DNA of 64,000 nt from JBBPZK01 sp965219175 (GTDB lineage: Bacteria; Actinomycetota; Rubrobacteria; Rubrobacterales; Rubrobacteraceae), in the NCBI GenBank assembly GCA_965219175.1, contig CBDCNI010000001.1, positions 868,001-932,000 on the forward strand, given 5' to 3'. Within the stretch, counting starts at the first letter, position 1, and every line of letters begins with the position of its first letter. The position numbers and the translations under genes were made by a program. The notes beneath the pieces were generated by a model that saw only the letters and a list, made by a program, of their open reading frames with translations, was not told the origin of the DNA and did no database searches. This document shows positions 43,185-53,000 of this stretch, piece after piece.

Positions 43185-44594
43185 TTGCGTACTAGAACAT
43201 TGACGTTCGCTTTTATAGGTCTGCTGGTGTTGGTAATGCTGGCCGGTCCAGGGGCTATTCCCGGCAATGCCCGGCAGAACAGCGGCCAGGGGACGGCTGA
43301 GAGGACCAAGGGAGACGTTGTCGGGGCTTCCATCTCTCACCCGAAGAAGTGGCCTGTCGAGCGGGAGCGGGCGACTTACGATGGTACTTACGGGTTCGTG
43401 TTGTGGAGCCCGGAGTCCGGGGCGATCAGGGACGATGGGGGCGTGCCGGCGGTTCGCGTGGCGCGCGCCTACGACATGAAGCCGGGTCAGATCGATAAGA
43501 AGGTCAAAGAGAAGATCGACTACTACAAAGACCTTTCGATCTCCCGCGAGGACGTAAGGGTCGGGGAAAAGAAGCTCAAGGGCGTGGCGATCGGGCCGAT
43601 ACCGGGCTCCGTGGCGTCCACGGAAATCTACGTCGCCTACCGCGGCCGGGTGTACCAGATCAACGTCTACGGAGAGAAGTCGAAGTCGCAGATCGAAACC
43701 CTCCTCTCCAGCTTGAGGTTCTACGACCCAACCCGCTCCGTCTCATCGCTCAAACTCAAGGACGCCGCCCACAAAGCGCCTCCGGGGAATACCAAGACGC
43801 AGGATAAACAGTCGAGTGTAGCGCCAACGGCGGATACCTCCAGCCCCCCAACCGACTCATCCACGACCTTTACCACGCAGAGCGCCACCACCGGCGAGAA
43901 GAGTATAGCGGAGGGTTGTTGGAGGGCCGACCCACGCTTCTTCTTCCAGACTCAGCACGACAGCTACGCGAACCGCACCGCGGGAGACGGCCTCCCCACC
44001 GGCTTCACCGTCATCGGACGTCCCAACTTCTGGGGCCAGTACACCCATGGCAACCTCGGCTACGGTCGCTGCGCCGAGCCGGACTACACTAATGACAAGT
44101 TCGCCGTTGACTACCCCCTGGATCGGGGAGACCGCATTTTCTCGCCCTTCCGAAAGGGAACTGTTACCTTCGCCGGGCGCAACTACACCCACAAGAACTA
44201 CGGCAACATGGTCGTCATAAGGGCCTCCAACGGCAAGTACGTGAGCCTCTCGGGGCATCTCTCGTCCATACCGTCCTCCATATATAGGGGAAAGACCGTC
44301 TACGGCAACACCCTCATCGGTTATGCGGGCAACACCGGAGACCCGAGCATCCCGGTGGGCGAGGTACACCTGCACCAGTCCTTCTACCGATACCCTCACT
44401 ACAACCAGGACGGCTCTCCATACGGCGGTCGGGGCTTGCAGGTCATACGTTTCCACTACTCCGGCACAGCCGCCCGCAGGCTCGGCCTCCCCGTCTCCTC
44501 GAACATATATCGTTTCTGGCAGGTAAAGCCGGACTACAAACGGTACTGCCGGGAAGGTGTATTGTGCGGCGAGGGGTACAAGCTCAGCAACTGA
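43185..44594 (+). CDS. Secreted M23-like peptidase with substituted metal ligand
   Basis: 469 residues. Signal peptide (1-29), then a domain of about 155 residues of unknown type, a Thr/Ser/Pro linker (about 195-240) and a C-terminal LytM-like fold. M23 parts present: K305-F-A-V-D309-Y-P on the usual H-x-x-x-D, S-P-F-R-K-G-T-V-T-F-A-G, S-L-S-G-H358-L-S, E-V-H395-L-H397. The first zinc ligand histidine is replaced by lysine 305, so activity is doubtful; it may be a regulatory LytM factor. TTG start after GGAGGGG. Confidence 0.7.
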   Translation: MRTRTLTFAFIGLLVLVMLAGPGAIPGNARQNSGQGTAERTKGDVVGASISHPKKWPVERERATYDGTYGFVLWSPESGAIRDDGGVPAVRVARAYDMKPGQIDKKVKEKIDYYKDLSISREDVRVGEKKLKGVAIGPIPGSVASTEIYVAYRGRVYQINVYGEKSKSQIETLLSSLRFYDPTRSVSSLKLKDAAHKAPPGNTKTQDKQSSVAPTADTSSPPTDSSTTFTTQSATTGEKSIAEGCWRADPRFFFQTQHDSYANRTAGDGLPTGFTVIGRPNFWGQYTHGNLGYGRCAEPDYTNDKFAVDYPLDRGDRIFSPFRKGTVTFAGRNYTHKNYGNMVVIRASNGKYVSLSGHLSSIPSSIYRGKTVYGNTLIGYAGNTGDPSIPVGEVHLHQSFYRYPHYNQDGSPYGGRGLQVIRFHYSGTAARRLGLPVSSNIYRFWQVKPDYKRYCREGVLCGEGYKLSN

Positions 44595-44603
44595 GCGAAG
44601 GCT

Positions 44604-45776
44604 TTAGTTGTCGTGCAGGAACCCGGATATCCGTTCGAGCGCTTTGCTGATATTCTCGCGCGAGTTGGCGTAGGAGAAGCGCAGGTGTCCTTCGCCGTAC
44701 TCGCCGAAGCCTGTGCCGGAGAGGCAGGCGACGCCCGCTTTTTCGAGTAGCTGGTCGGCCAGGTCTTTAGAGGTGTAGCCGGTCTCCGTGATGCGCGGGA
44801 AGGCGTAGAAGGCGCCCTGGGGAGTGGCGCACTCGAAACCGGGCAGATCGTTGAGGCCGGCGACGATCAGGTCTCGACGGGCGCGGAACTCTGCCAGCAT
44901 GCGTCCCACGCCGTCCTGCGGCCCCGCGAGCGCTTCGAGCCCCGCGTACTGCGTGGCGGCGTTGGTGCAGGAGTTGGAGTTGACCTGGAGCTTGGCGACC
45001 TTGACGGCCAGAGCTTCGGGCATCACGCCGTAGCCGAGCCGCCAACCTGTCATGGCGTAAGTTTTGGAGAAGCCGTCGAGGATGATCGTGCGCCCGTCGG
45101 GGCCGAGGCCGGGCTCCGAGGCGATGCTGGCGAAAGAGGTTTCGTAGAGCAGGCGAGAGTAGATCTCATCGCTCAACACGAAGATGTCCGGACGCTCGCG
45201 CAGGATTTCGGCCAGCCCGGAGATATCCTCGGGCGTCAGGACGCCTCCGGTAGGGTTGGCCGGAGAGTTCAAGATGACCATCTTCGTGCGTCCGCTCAGG
45301 CCCGCCCGGAACTCGTCGAGGTCGAAGCGGAAACCATTCTCCTGGCGCAGCGGCACGGGAACTGGACGCCCGCCCACGAAATTGACCATCGACTCGTAGA
45401 TCGGGAAAGCCGGGTTCGGCAGCAGCACCTCGTCGCCATTCTCCACGAGCGCGAGGATGGCGAAGAACATGATCGGCTTTCCCCCCGGCGTGACGACTAC
45501 CTGCTCCGGCGAGACCTCTATGCTCCTGCTACGCGCCACGTCGGCGGCTATAGCCTCTCGCAGCTCTGGAATGCCGGCGGTCGGGGTGTAGTGAGTTTGG
45601 CCTTCGCGCAGCGCCCGGCAGCCGGCTTCGACGATATGGGACGCCGTCTCGAAATCCGGTTCGCCGATCTCCAGGTGGAAGACCTCACGCCCCTGCGCTT
45701 CCAACGCCTTCGCCTTCGCCAGCACCGAGAAAGCAGTCTCGGTCCCGAGACGACCCATCCGCTCCGCCAGCTTCAT
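44604..45776 (-). CDS. Class I/II pyridoxal-phosphate aminotransferase
   Basis: 390 residues. F-H-L-E-I-G-E-P-D-F, Y-T-P-T-A-G-I-P-E-L-R, N-S-P-A-N-P-T-G-G, S-D-E-I-Y, and G-F-S-K238-T-Y-A-M-T-G-W-R-L-G with the PLP lysine. Aspartate/aromatic-type aminotransferase family; typical length. Amino-group transfer between amino and keto acids; the specific substrate is not clear. Ends near the convergent M23-like gene. Confidence 0.9.
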   Translation of the reverse strand: MKLAERMGRLGTETAFSVLAKAKALEAQGREVFHLEIGEPDFETASHIVEAGCRALREGQTHYTPTAGIPELREAIAADVARSRSIEVSPEQVVVTPGGKPIMFFAILALVENGDEVLLPNPAFPIYESMVNFVGGRPVPVPLRQENGFRFDLDEFRAGLSGRTKMVILNSPANPTGGVLTPEDISGLAEILRERPDIFVLSDEIYSRLLYETSFASIASEPGLGPDGRTIILDGFSKTYAMTGWRLGYGVMPEALAVKVAKLQVNSNSCTNAATQYAGLEALAGPQDGVGRMLAEFRARRDLIVAGLNDLPGFECATPQGAFYAFPRITETGYTSKDLADQLLEKAGVACLSGTGFGEYGEGHLRFSYANSRENISKALERISGFLHDN

Positions 45777-45967
45777 CCTAGTATCCTCTTTTCAGGCCGG
45801 AAACCATGCCGCCCATTACACCACAAGCCGGAACGCAGAGCCCGCGCCCTACAGCCATTGGATACAGTCATCTGGGCGAAATTTCACTACCCCGAAAACG
45901 TGCGAGAACACGTTAGAATATGCGTGTTGGTTTTTAGTGCGGTGGTTGGCGGCATGAGAGGTTCGGT

Positions 45968-46807
45968 TTGGCGGAAGAGAAAAACGGGTTCGGCTTTGAT
46001 CTGGTCGCCTTCGACCTGGACGGGACTTTGTTGCCACGAGACCTGGTTATCTCGGACAGGACGATGGAGGCTCTGGGCGTGCTTCGGGATCGCGGGATAC
46101 GCCTCGTGGTGGCGACCGGCAGACGCTACGAAGGAGCCAGGGAGTACGCCGGGCAACTTGGCTTCTCGAACTACGACCCGGTGATCTGCTACGGGGGCGC
46201 GATGGTGCGCGAGATGGGCGGTGAGACGTTGCGGCACGATACGCTTCCCACGGATATCAGCGTGGAGGTACTCGAATGGGCCGCCCGCCGGGACCTCCAC
46301 TCGCGCGTCTTTACGGACGGTAAGATCTTGACCTCCGCCGCCACGCCCCCAGCCCGGACTTACCTGCGCGTCACCGACGACGCCGGTGGCTGCACGGTCG
46401 AATCTCCGGCGGAGTGGGTTCGCGAGAACGGAGAGAGGCCGACCAAGCTCGTGCTGGTGGACCATCCAGACGATATAGAAAGCTGGCTGGGAGAAGCCCG
46501 GCGGACGTTCGGTGAGAGGTTGTTCGTGACCCGCAGCCTCCCGCATTACGTCGAGGTTGGCGGGATCACGAGCAACAAGTCTTCGGCGCTCGGGTTCGTG
46601 TGTAAATACTGGAACGTGGAACCCTCGCGCACCCTAGCCTTCGGAGACGCCGACAACGACATAGACATGCTCCGGTTCGCCGGGCGCGGCGTAGCCGTCG
46701 GAGAGAAGAACGAGGAAGTCCTCGCCGCAGCCGACACGGCGGTCCCGACGGTCGATGAAGACGGGGTCGCCGGATACCTGGAGTGGCTCATGGAAGGACG
46801 CGCCTAG
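45968..46807 (+). CDS. Cof-type HAD-IIB phosphatase
   Basis: 279 residues. Motif I F-D-L-D-G-T-L, motif II V-V-A-T-G-R, a C2-type cap, then the K-S-S-A-L-G-F and F-G-D-A-D-N-D-I-D-M-L end motif. Cof/YbiV-like sugar- or nucleotide-phosphate phosphatase. TTG start near an AGAGG. mutM begins immediately after its stop, so they are co-transcribed. Confidence 0.9.
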   Translation: MAEEKNGFGFDLVAFDLDGTLLPRDLVISDRTMEALGVLRDRGIRLVVATGRRYEGAREYAGQLGFSNYDPVICYGGAMVREMGGETLRHDTLPTDISVEVLEWAARRDLHSRVFTDGKILTSAATPPARTYLRVTDDAGGCTVESPAEWVRENGERPTKLVLVDHPDDIESWLGEARRTFGERLFVTRSLPHYVEVGGITSNKSSALGFVCKYWNVEPSRTLAFGDADNDIDMLRFAGRGVAVGEKNEEVLAAADTAVPTVDEDGVAGYLEWLMEGRA

Positions 46808-47623
46808 TTGCCCGAGCTGCCGGAGGTAACGGTTATCTCAGAGGACGTCGCGGCCCTGGCGGCGGGACGCGAGGTGTTGCGGGCGGCGGTCTCTAGGCCG
46901 GACGTGACGAACGTGGAGATGGAAGAGTTTGGGCGGAGGCTCGTCGGGCGGAAGCTCTCGGGAACCGGACGGCGGGGCAAGATGATCCTGCTAGATTTCG
47001 ACGGCGTCGTCGGGGTCGTGCATCTGGTGATCTCCGGTCGCGTCCTCCGTCTTCCTTCCTGGGTGGAACCGGATCGGATGAACACGGCCGTCCTGGAGTT
47101 CGAAGGCGGAATGATACTTGCCTTCACCCGGCTCTGGCTCGGCTACTTCAACCTCTACGAACCCGGAAAAGTAGACCAACATCCCCTGATCTCCCGCCTC
47201 GGCCCCGACCCGTTCTCCAAAGACTTCACGCCCGAATATCTCTCCGACGTTTTCAAACGAAAGGCGGGGATAAAGAGTCTCCTACTAGACCAGTCGGTCG
47301 TAGCCGGTCTCGGAAACATCTACGTGGACGAGGTACTGTTCGCCTCCGGCGTGCATCCCTCGCGCAAGGCCGACACCCTGACCTCCGAGGAGATAAGAGC
47401 CATCCACGCCACGACCCGCGACACTCTCGGACGGGCTATCGAGGCGCGCGGCACTACCTTCGACTCTTACCACGACGCTTTCGGCGAAACGGGTAAGTTT
47501 CAGCATCAACTCAAAGTCTTTACCCACGCTGGAGAGCCCTGCCCGGCGTGCGGAACGGAGATCTCCAAACTGCGGGTCGCCGGGCGCGGGACCCATGTAT
47601 GCCCTTCTTGCCAGCCTCTCTAG
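46808..47623 (+). CDS. mutM: Formamidopyrimidine-DNA glycosylase (Fpg/MutM)
   Basis: 271 residues. N-terminal P-E-L-P-E-V follows the TTG start codon, placing the catalytic proline at the mature N-terminus. The middle holds the helix-two-turn-helix with L-L-D-Q-S-V-V-A-G-L-G-N-I-Y-V-D-E. The C-terminal zinc finger C-P-A-C-G-T-E-I-S-K-L-R-V-A-G-R-G-T and C-P-S-C is intact. It removes 8-oxoguanine and other oxidised bases in repair. Confidence 0.93.
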   Translation: MPELPEVTVISEDVAALAAGREVLRAAVSRPDVTNVEMEEFGRRLVGRKLSGTGRRGKMILLDFDGVVGVVHLVISGRVLRLPSWVEPDRMNTAVLEFEGGMILAFTRLWLGYFNLYEPGKVDQHPLISRLGPDPFSKDFTPEYLSDVFKRKAGIKSLLLDQSVVAGLGNIYVDEVLFASGVHPSRKADTLTSEEIRAIHATTRDTLGRAIEARGTTFDSYHDAFGETGKFQHQLKVFTHAGEPCPACGTEISKLRVAGRGTHVCPSCQPL

Positions 47624-47633
47624 ACTTCCGGGA

Positions 47634-48296
47634 TCACGGAGAGTTTGTCGAGGACGAAGAAGATGAAGACGATGAAGACGAAGAGGACGAGTTCATACTC
47701 TGGCTCGAGGAGCTTGCGGAGCCTGAAACCGAGCTGTTGATCGAGGAAGCGAAGCCGAGCCCGGAGTAGGTGAAGTTCAGCATTGCCCATCGGGAATCGG
47801 TCTGGAGCACGTGGTCGTTGCCGTTGACGGTAACGACCACCTTCATCGGGTTGACCCCGTTGCCGCGTTTCCGGATCCGGCACGTCAGCTTCTGACCGTC
47901 GCCTACCGTATAGGTGAAGCTCTTGGAACCCTGCCCCCCGATCTCATAATTCCCGCCCCCGACGGCGCACGTGCCGCCGAACCGTAGCCCCTGACCACCC
48001 GAAATTTGGACCTTGACATTCCTGGAGACGCCGGTGCTCTCCGTACTCCCCTGCATCTTCGTAGTTCCGGCCTGCACATCTGTACTACCAATTACAGGAC
48101 CCGTCGTGGAGCTTCTTGTCACGCTTGCAGCCGCCTTGTCTTGCTTAGAATTCGCCGCCGAAGCTACTTTCTGTTTGTCGCCACCGTTGCTCTGTTTTCC
48201 TGAGGATTGTGGTTGCCCTCCGCCTCCGCAACCGCCGAGGACCAGTATCAGCAAGGCCGGTATTACGATTAGCGTCAGTGATGTTTTAGCACGCAT
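47634..48296 (-). CDS. Lipoprotein with C-terminal poly-serine tract
   Basis: 220 residues. Signal peptide with lipobox L-V-L-G-G-C, Gly/Ser/Lys-rich linker, a beta domain of about 70 residues (T-C-A-V-G-G-G-N-Y-E-I-G-G, V-G-D-G-Q-K-L-T-C-R) with two cysteines, and a final serine tract of 14. The tract uses mixed serine codons, so it is protein-level low complexity rather than a simple DNA slippage repeat. Convergent with mutM, ends 10 nt apart. Function unknown. Confidence 0.7.
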   Translation of the reverse strand: MRAKTSLTLIVIPALLILVLGGCGGGGQPQSSGKQSNGGDKQKVASAANSKQDKAAASVTRSSTTGPVIGSTDVQAGTTKMQGSTESTGVSRNVKVQISGGQGLRFGGTCAVGGGNYEIGGQGSKSFTYTVGDGQKLTCRIRKRGNGVNPMKVVVTVNGNDHVLQTDSRWAMLNFTYSGLGFASSINSSVSGSASSSSQSMNSSSSSSSSSSSSSSTNSP

Positions 48297-48430
48297 GAAT
48301 ATCCTCTCTAAGCTGTTCGGAGACCCGTGAAGTCGTGATCTCCTTATATCTGCACACTACAGGATTGGGGTTTCGTTTTGGTTACAGCCGGATGAAAAGA
48401 AGTTAATTCCGTAGAGCTTGCGGTCCCTGT

Positions 48431-49102
48431 TCAGGTCGTGCCCCCGACCGTCGTGCTCGTGGTCGAGGGGGCGGGCATTGTGCTGGATCCTCCGGTGAAG
48501 ACCTCGGTGCTGGCGCCGCCGGTAGCGTTTGGCGGCAGGGTTATGACGTTCGGGTTGGACTTGGCGAAGTCCCGCGCCTTCTTGTAGGCTTCCCTGGATT
48601 TTCCGTAGCTTTTGCCGACTTCGGAGAGCAGGTTTTCGGCCTCTTTGCGGTTGTCTTTCAAGGTGGGGTCTTTCTCCAGAATACTGTAGAACTCCGCCTC
48701 TTTGTCTTCAGCGGAGATCTGGTCTCCCATCGCGCTGGAGAGCAAGCTCGTATACTTCTTGACGGCCTTATCCACGTCCATGCCCTGGATTTTCTTCAAG
48801 GATTCTCTGGCGTCTTTTAGGTTGTTTCCGGCTTTATCGAGTGCATTTTTGGCATCGGTGATCTTAGCTTTCTGGCCGGAAGGGTCCTTGCCGGATTCGA
48901 GTTCGGCTCTCACCTGATCGTAGGTGCTCCTGGACTGCTCGAAGAGTTTGTTGTGCTGCGCAACCGACTCGTTTGCCTGCGCAACCGCCTCGTTCGCCTT
49001 CTTCCTGGGGTTCTCCGGGTTGGAAGAGCAGCCGGAGATAAGAATGAGGGCTGCGAGAGCGATCACGACAGCGAGCGTAGAACGGTTTACTATGTAGGAC
49101 AT
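48431..49102 (-). CDS. Coiled-coil lipoprotein of unknown function
   Basis: About 223 residues from ATG 49102. Signal peptide with lipobox L-I-S-G-C, then mainly helical, with repeated K-A-N-E-A-V-A-Q-A-N-E-S-V-A-Q-type heptads, followed by a Thr/Ser tail. Envelope protein. Its start codon overlaps that of the divergent gene by 2 bases (CATG). Confidence 0.68.
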   Translation of the reverse strand: MSYIVNRSTLAVVIALAALILISGCSSNPENPRKKANEAVAQANESVAQHNKLFEQSRSTYDQVRAELESGKDPSGQKAKITDAKNALDKAGNNLKDARESLKKIQGMDVDKAVKKYTSLLSSAMGDQISAEDKEAEFYSILEKDPTLKDNRKEAENLLSEVGKSYGKSREAYKKARDFAKSNPNVITLPPNATGGASTEVFTGGSSTMPAPSTTSTTVGGTT

Positions 49103-49538
49103 GAGTGAAGGAAGTATACCGCCTTTCAGGTTACGCTCGTTTCCGGGATCTGTCTTGAAGCAGACGTTGGGACGACTCTTCAAGGACCGCCCACGCGCGA
49201 CGACGAATCCGAAAAGAAAGCCTGGCGTTTCGACAACATCACCGCTCGAAGCTCTGGCCGGTGAAGCGATACGGGAGCACGCCGAGGATCAATCGGCGCT
49301 TTTCGAGAGGGCTTTCCGGTTGGAGCAGAGGTCCGAGCGTCTGAAGCGCGAGGGGACCCCGAGCGAGAGCGCAGACAACCGCGCCGAACGGGCGAAGGAA
49401 GAGGTCAAGGATAGTCTCTCAAGGCTCCGGTCCTCTTTCACCAAGGATAAAGGACCGGAAGGTCGCACTGCTTTCGACCGGGAACTGGAGCGTCGTTTTC
49501 CTGGTTTCAGGCTTTCGGGCTCCAGTTCCCGGCCCTAG
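49101..49538 (+). CDS. Hypothetical charged protein, divergent start
   Basis: 145 residues, rich in Glu, Arg and Ser; no membrane segment. The C-terminal half looks helical (E-E-V-K-D-S-L-S-R-L-R-S). No family recognised. ATG 49101 lies within the start codon of the divergent lipoprotein; a TTG at 49155 could be the real start. Confidence 0.4.
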   Translation: MSEGSIPPFRLRSFPGSVLKQTLGRLFKDRPRATTNPKRKPGVSTTSPLEALAGEAIREHAEDQSALFERAFRLEQRSERLKREGTPSESADNRAERAKEEVKDSLSRLRSSFTKDKGPEGRTAFDRELERRFPGFRLSGSSSRP

Positions 49539-49566
49539 CTTTTCCCGTTCTCTGCGTCTTCTACTT

Positions 49567-50019
49567 TCAGGACGTGATGGATGAATAGGTCTCTTTGGCG
49601 AGCCTGCGGGCTTCTGGGCCTGTCGTGGGGTTGAGGAATATGAACGCACCGCCCGCCGCGAGGAGTAGGAACAGCAGGCCGGAAAAGCCTCTCCCGCCGC
49701 TCTTTACCTTCTCGCCCCGGAAGCGTCGGCTGCCTTCGTCCGCCGCTTGGACCGCATCCTCGACCTGCTTGCGTAGTTTGTCGTCGTCCCAGAGCCTGGC
49801 GACAGCCTCGGACGGGGTCTCGTTGGAGATCTCGTTTATTATCCTTTGGGCGGAGTCGATGAAGGTGCGGATGTTGTCCCGGAGCTCGTCATCGTAGAGC
49901 AGACGCTCGGCGACAGGCTTCGCCCCCGCGTACGCGGCGATGAGCGTCCCGATGGGTACGAACCTCGTATCTTCGGCCTGCTCTCTGAGCTTCTCCGCGC
50001 GACTTTTTCTTCCGAACAC
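49567..50019 (-). CDS. Small membrane protein, YtxH-like composition
   Basis: 150 residues. Charged helical N-terminal part (R-K-S-R-A-E-K-L-R), then D-D-K-L-R-K-Q-V-E-D-A-V and one C-terminal membrane helix (about 110-130), leaving a short tail. It could anchor a cytoplasmic helical domain to the membrane. Function unknown. AGGAGG-type site before ATG 50019. Confidence 0.6.
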   Translation of the reverse strand: MFGRKSRAEKLREQAEDTRFVPIGTLIAAYAGAKPVAERLLYDDELRDNIRTFIDSAQRIINEISNETPSEAVARLWDDDKLRKQVEDAVQAADEGSRRFRGEKVKSGGRGFSGLLFLLLAAGGAFIFLNPTTGPEARRLAKETYSSITS

Positions 50020-50095
50020 TACGAAACCTCCTTTTTCGTCTTACGTTTCTAACTTGCATCATACCCCTTTTACAGGGTTCCTATCTATCGGCGGC

Positions 50096-53000
50096 TTATG
50101 TCAGGGGATCCAACCTGACCACCAGCGCCTCACCGTCGACTTCCACGCCCTCACCGGAACTCTCAACGGAGCCCTCACCGAAGTCCAACTCACGCGCCAA
50201 CACTTCCGTCTTGAAGTATTCTCCCCAGTCGCCGGAGAGTAACTCCCGGACGCGTCCGCTCCCTGAGAGGCCGACCGAGATGGTCTCTTCTATCTCGAAA
50301 TCCCGCTCGCGCCGGAGGTTCTGTACCTTGTGGACCAACTCCCTGACGAGCCCTTCATCTACCAGTTCGGCGTCCAGGTCCGTACCCAGGGCGACGGAGA
50401 GTTCGCCTTCTCTCTCCAGGGCGTATCCGGCCCTCTCCTTCGGTTCGACCAGCAGCTCCTCGGCGGATAGCGTTATCTCTTCGCCGTCTACGGCTACCGT
50501 TACGTCTTCTCCGGCTGCCGCCCGCGCTCCCGATTCGGGTGGAACTTCGGCGAGCGCCGCCCGGATGCCCGGCGCGAGTCGGCCGTACTTCGGTCCGACG
50601 AGGCTCAGGTTCGGCTTCAGGTCGTAGGCGACGACGTCTTCTTGTTGCCCGAAACGGAGTTCCTTCACGTTCAGCTCGTCCAGGATGATCTCCTGCAAGC
50701 TAGTCACACCTTCCCGAAACTCGTCACCCTCGTTCGCAACGACCACTACCTCCCGCAGCGGCTGGCGGGTCTTTATGGCGGCGGCGTTGCGGGCCGCGCG
50801 CCCGAGAGCCACGACCCGGCGCGCCGCCTCCATTCTGGCGGAGAGATCCCGGTCCACGAGCGAGGCTTCTACCTCGGGCCAGTCGGACAGATGCACGCTC
50901 TCCGGGACTTCCGGATACTGATTCGCGACCAGGTTCTGGTAGAGGGACTCGGCGACGAAGGGGGTGAAGGGGGCCGTCAGCTTCGCGACCGCAACAAGGC
51001 ACTCGTAGAGGGTGGAGTGGGCGGCTTTTTTGTCCGTGTCGTCCTCGCCCTTCCAGAACCGGCGGCGGCTGCGCCTCACGTACCAGTTGGAAAGCTCGTC
51101 CACGAACTCCCCGATGGCGCGCCCGGCAGCCGTCACGTCGTAGGCGTCGAGCTTCTCGGTGACGGTCTTTACGGTTAGCTGCAGTTCTGAAAGAGCCCAG
51201 CGGTCCATCAGGGTCCGCTCCTCGGGCGGCACGAAATCTTTCTCGGGGTCGAAGCCGTCTATGCGGGCGTACGTTACGAAGAAGGAGTAAGTATTCCAGA
51301 GGGTGAGGAGGTACTTGCGGACGGCTTCGTCTACCTGGTCTTCGGAGAAGCGGCGGGTGTTGCCTGGGCTGGTTGCGGTGAACAGCGCCCAGCGGAGGGC
51401 GTCGGCGCCCTGCTTCTCGAAGAGGGACCACGGGTCAACGACGTTGCCGCGACTCTTGCTCATCTTCTCGCCCTCGGCGTCCAGGATTATTCCGAGGACC
51501 ATGCACGTCTTGTAGGAACTCTCGCCGAAGAGCATGGTGGAGATCGCGAGCAGAGAGTAGAACCAGCCCCGCGTCTGGTCCACGGCTTCGCAGATGTAGT
51601 CCGCCGGGAACTGATTCCCGAATTGCTCTTCCCCGGCGCGCGGATATCCCCACTGGGCGAACGGCATGCTCCCGGAGTCGAACCAGGCGTCTATCACTTC
51701 CGGGACGCGGGACGCCTCGCCGCCGCACTCCGCGCAACGCACCTTTACCTCGTCTATGTACGGGCGGTGGAGGTCTTCGGGGACGGGTGTGATCGCGATT
51801 TCTTTCAACTCGTCGACGCTGCCGACGACGGTGGTATGGCCCTCTTCGCAGCGCCAGATCGGCAACGGCGTACCCCAGTAACGCTCGCGGGAGAGCGCCC
51901 AATCCACGTTGTTCCTGAGCCAGTCGCCGAAGCGGCCCCATTTTATGTGGTCGGGAACCCAGGCGATGTTTTCGTTTTCGCGCAGCAACCCGTCCAGGAC
52001 CGCGGTCGTGCGGGCGTACCAGGCTTTCTTGGCGTAGTAGAGTAGCGGCGTCCCACATCGCCAGCAGTGAGGATAGGGATGCTCGTACTCCTCGGAACGG
52101 AATAGCAAACCTTTCTCTCGCAGTTCCTCGATCAGGCCAGGGTCGGCTGTCTTCACGAACTGCCCGGTGAATTGTCCTACCCGCTCGTCGAAGGCGCCGT
52201 CGGGCTTTACTGGATGGATTGTCGGCAGGCCGTAGCGCCTCCCGGTGCGGGCATCGTCCTCGCCGTAGGCTGGGGCGGTATGGACGAGGCCGGTACCCTC
52301 GGTCGTCGTCACGTAGTCTCCGAGCACGACGGTGAAGAGGCTCTCCGACTCCTCGACGGAGATGTAGTCGAACGGACGGCGGTACTTAGCGCCTTCCAGG
52401 TCGCGGCCTATCGTCGTTTCGAGTATCTCGTAGGCTTCGCCGAGGACTTTATCGAGGAGGTCTCGGGCAAGTATGAGCTTCTCGCCGTCTGCCCGGACGG
52501 TTGCGTATTCGACGTTCGGGTTGGCGGCGACTGCCGTGTTTGAGACGAGGGTCCAGGGGGTGGTCGTCCAGATCAGGAGGCTCGTATCCGGCTCATCTGC
52601 AAGCGGCAGCTTTACGTAGACGCTCGGGTCCGAGACGGTCTTGTAGCCCTGGGCTACCTCGTGGGAGGAGAGGGAGGTCTGGTCTCTCGGACAGTGGGCG
52701 GTGACTTTGTAGCCTTCGTAGAGCAGGTCTTTATCGTAAAGCTCTTTCAAAGCCCACCAGACGCTCTGGATGTAAGAGTCGTCTAGGGTGCGGTAGGGGT
52801 CGTCCATGTCGACCCAGTAGCCCATCCGGTCGCTCATCGCCTGCCAATCGCCGACGTAGCGGAAGACGGACTCGCGGCAGAGGCGGTTGAACTCTTCGAT
52901 GCCGTACTCTTCGATATCCGGCTTTCCGGTCAGGCCGAGTTCCTTCTCGACGGCGAGCTCGACGGGTAGACCGTGGCAGTCCCAGCCGCCTTTGCGTTCG

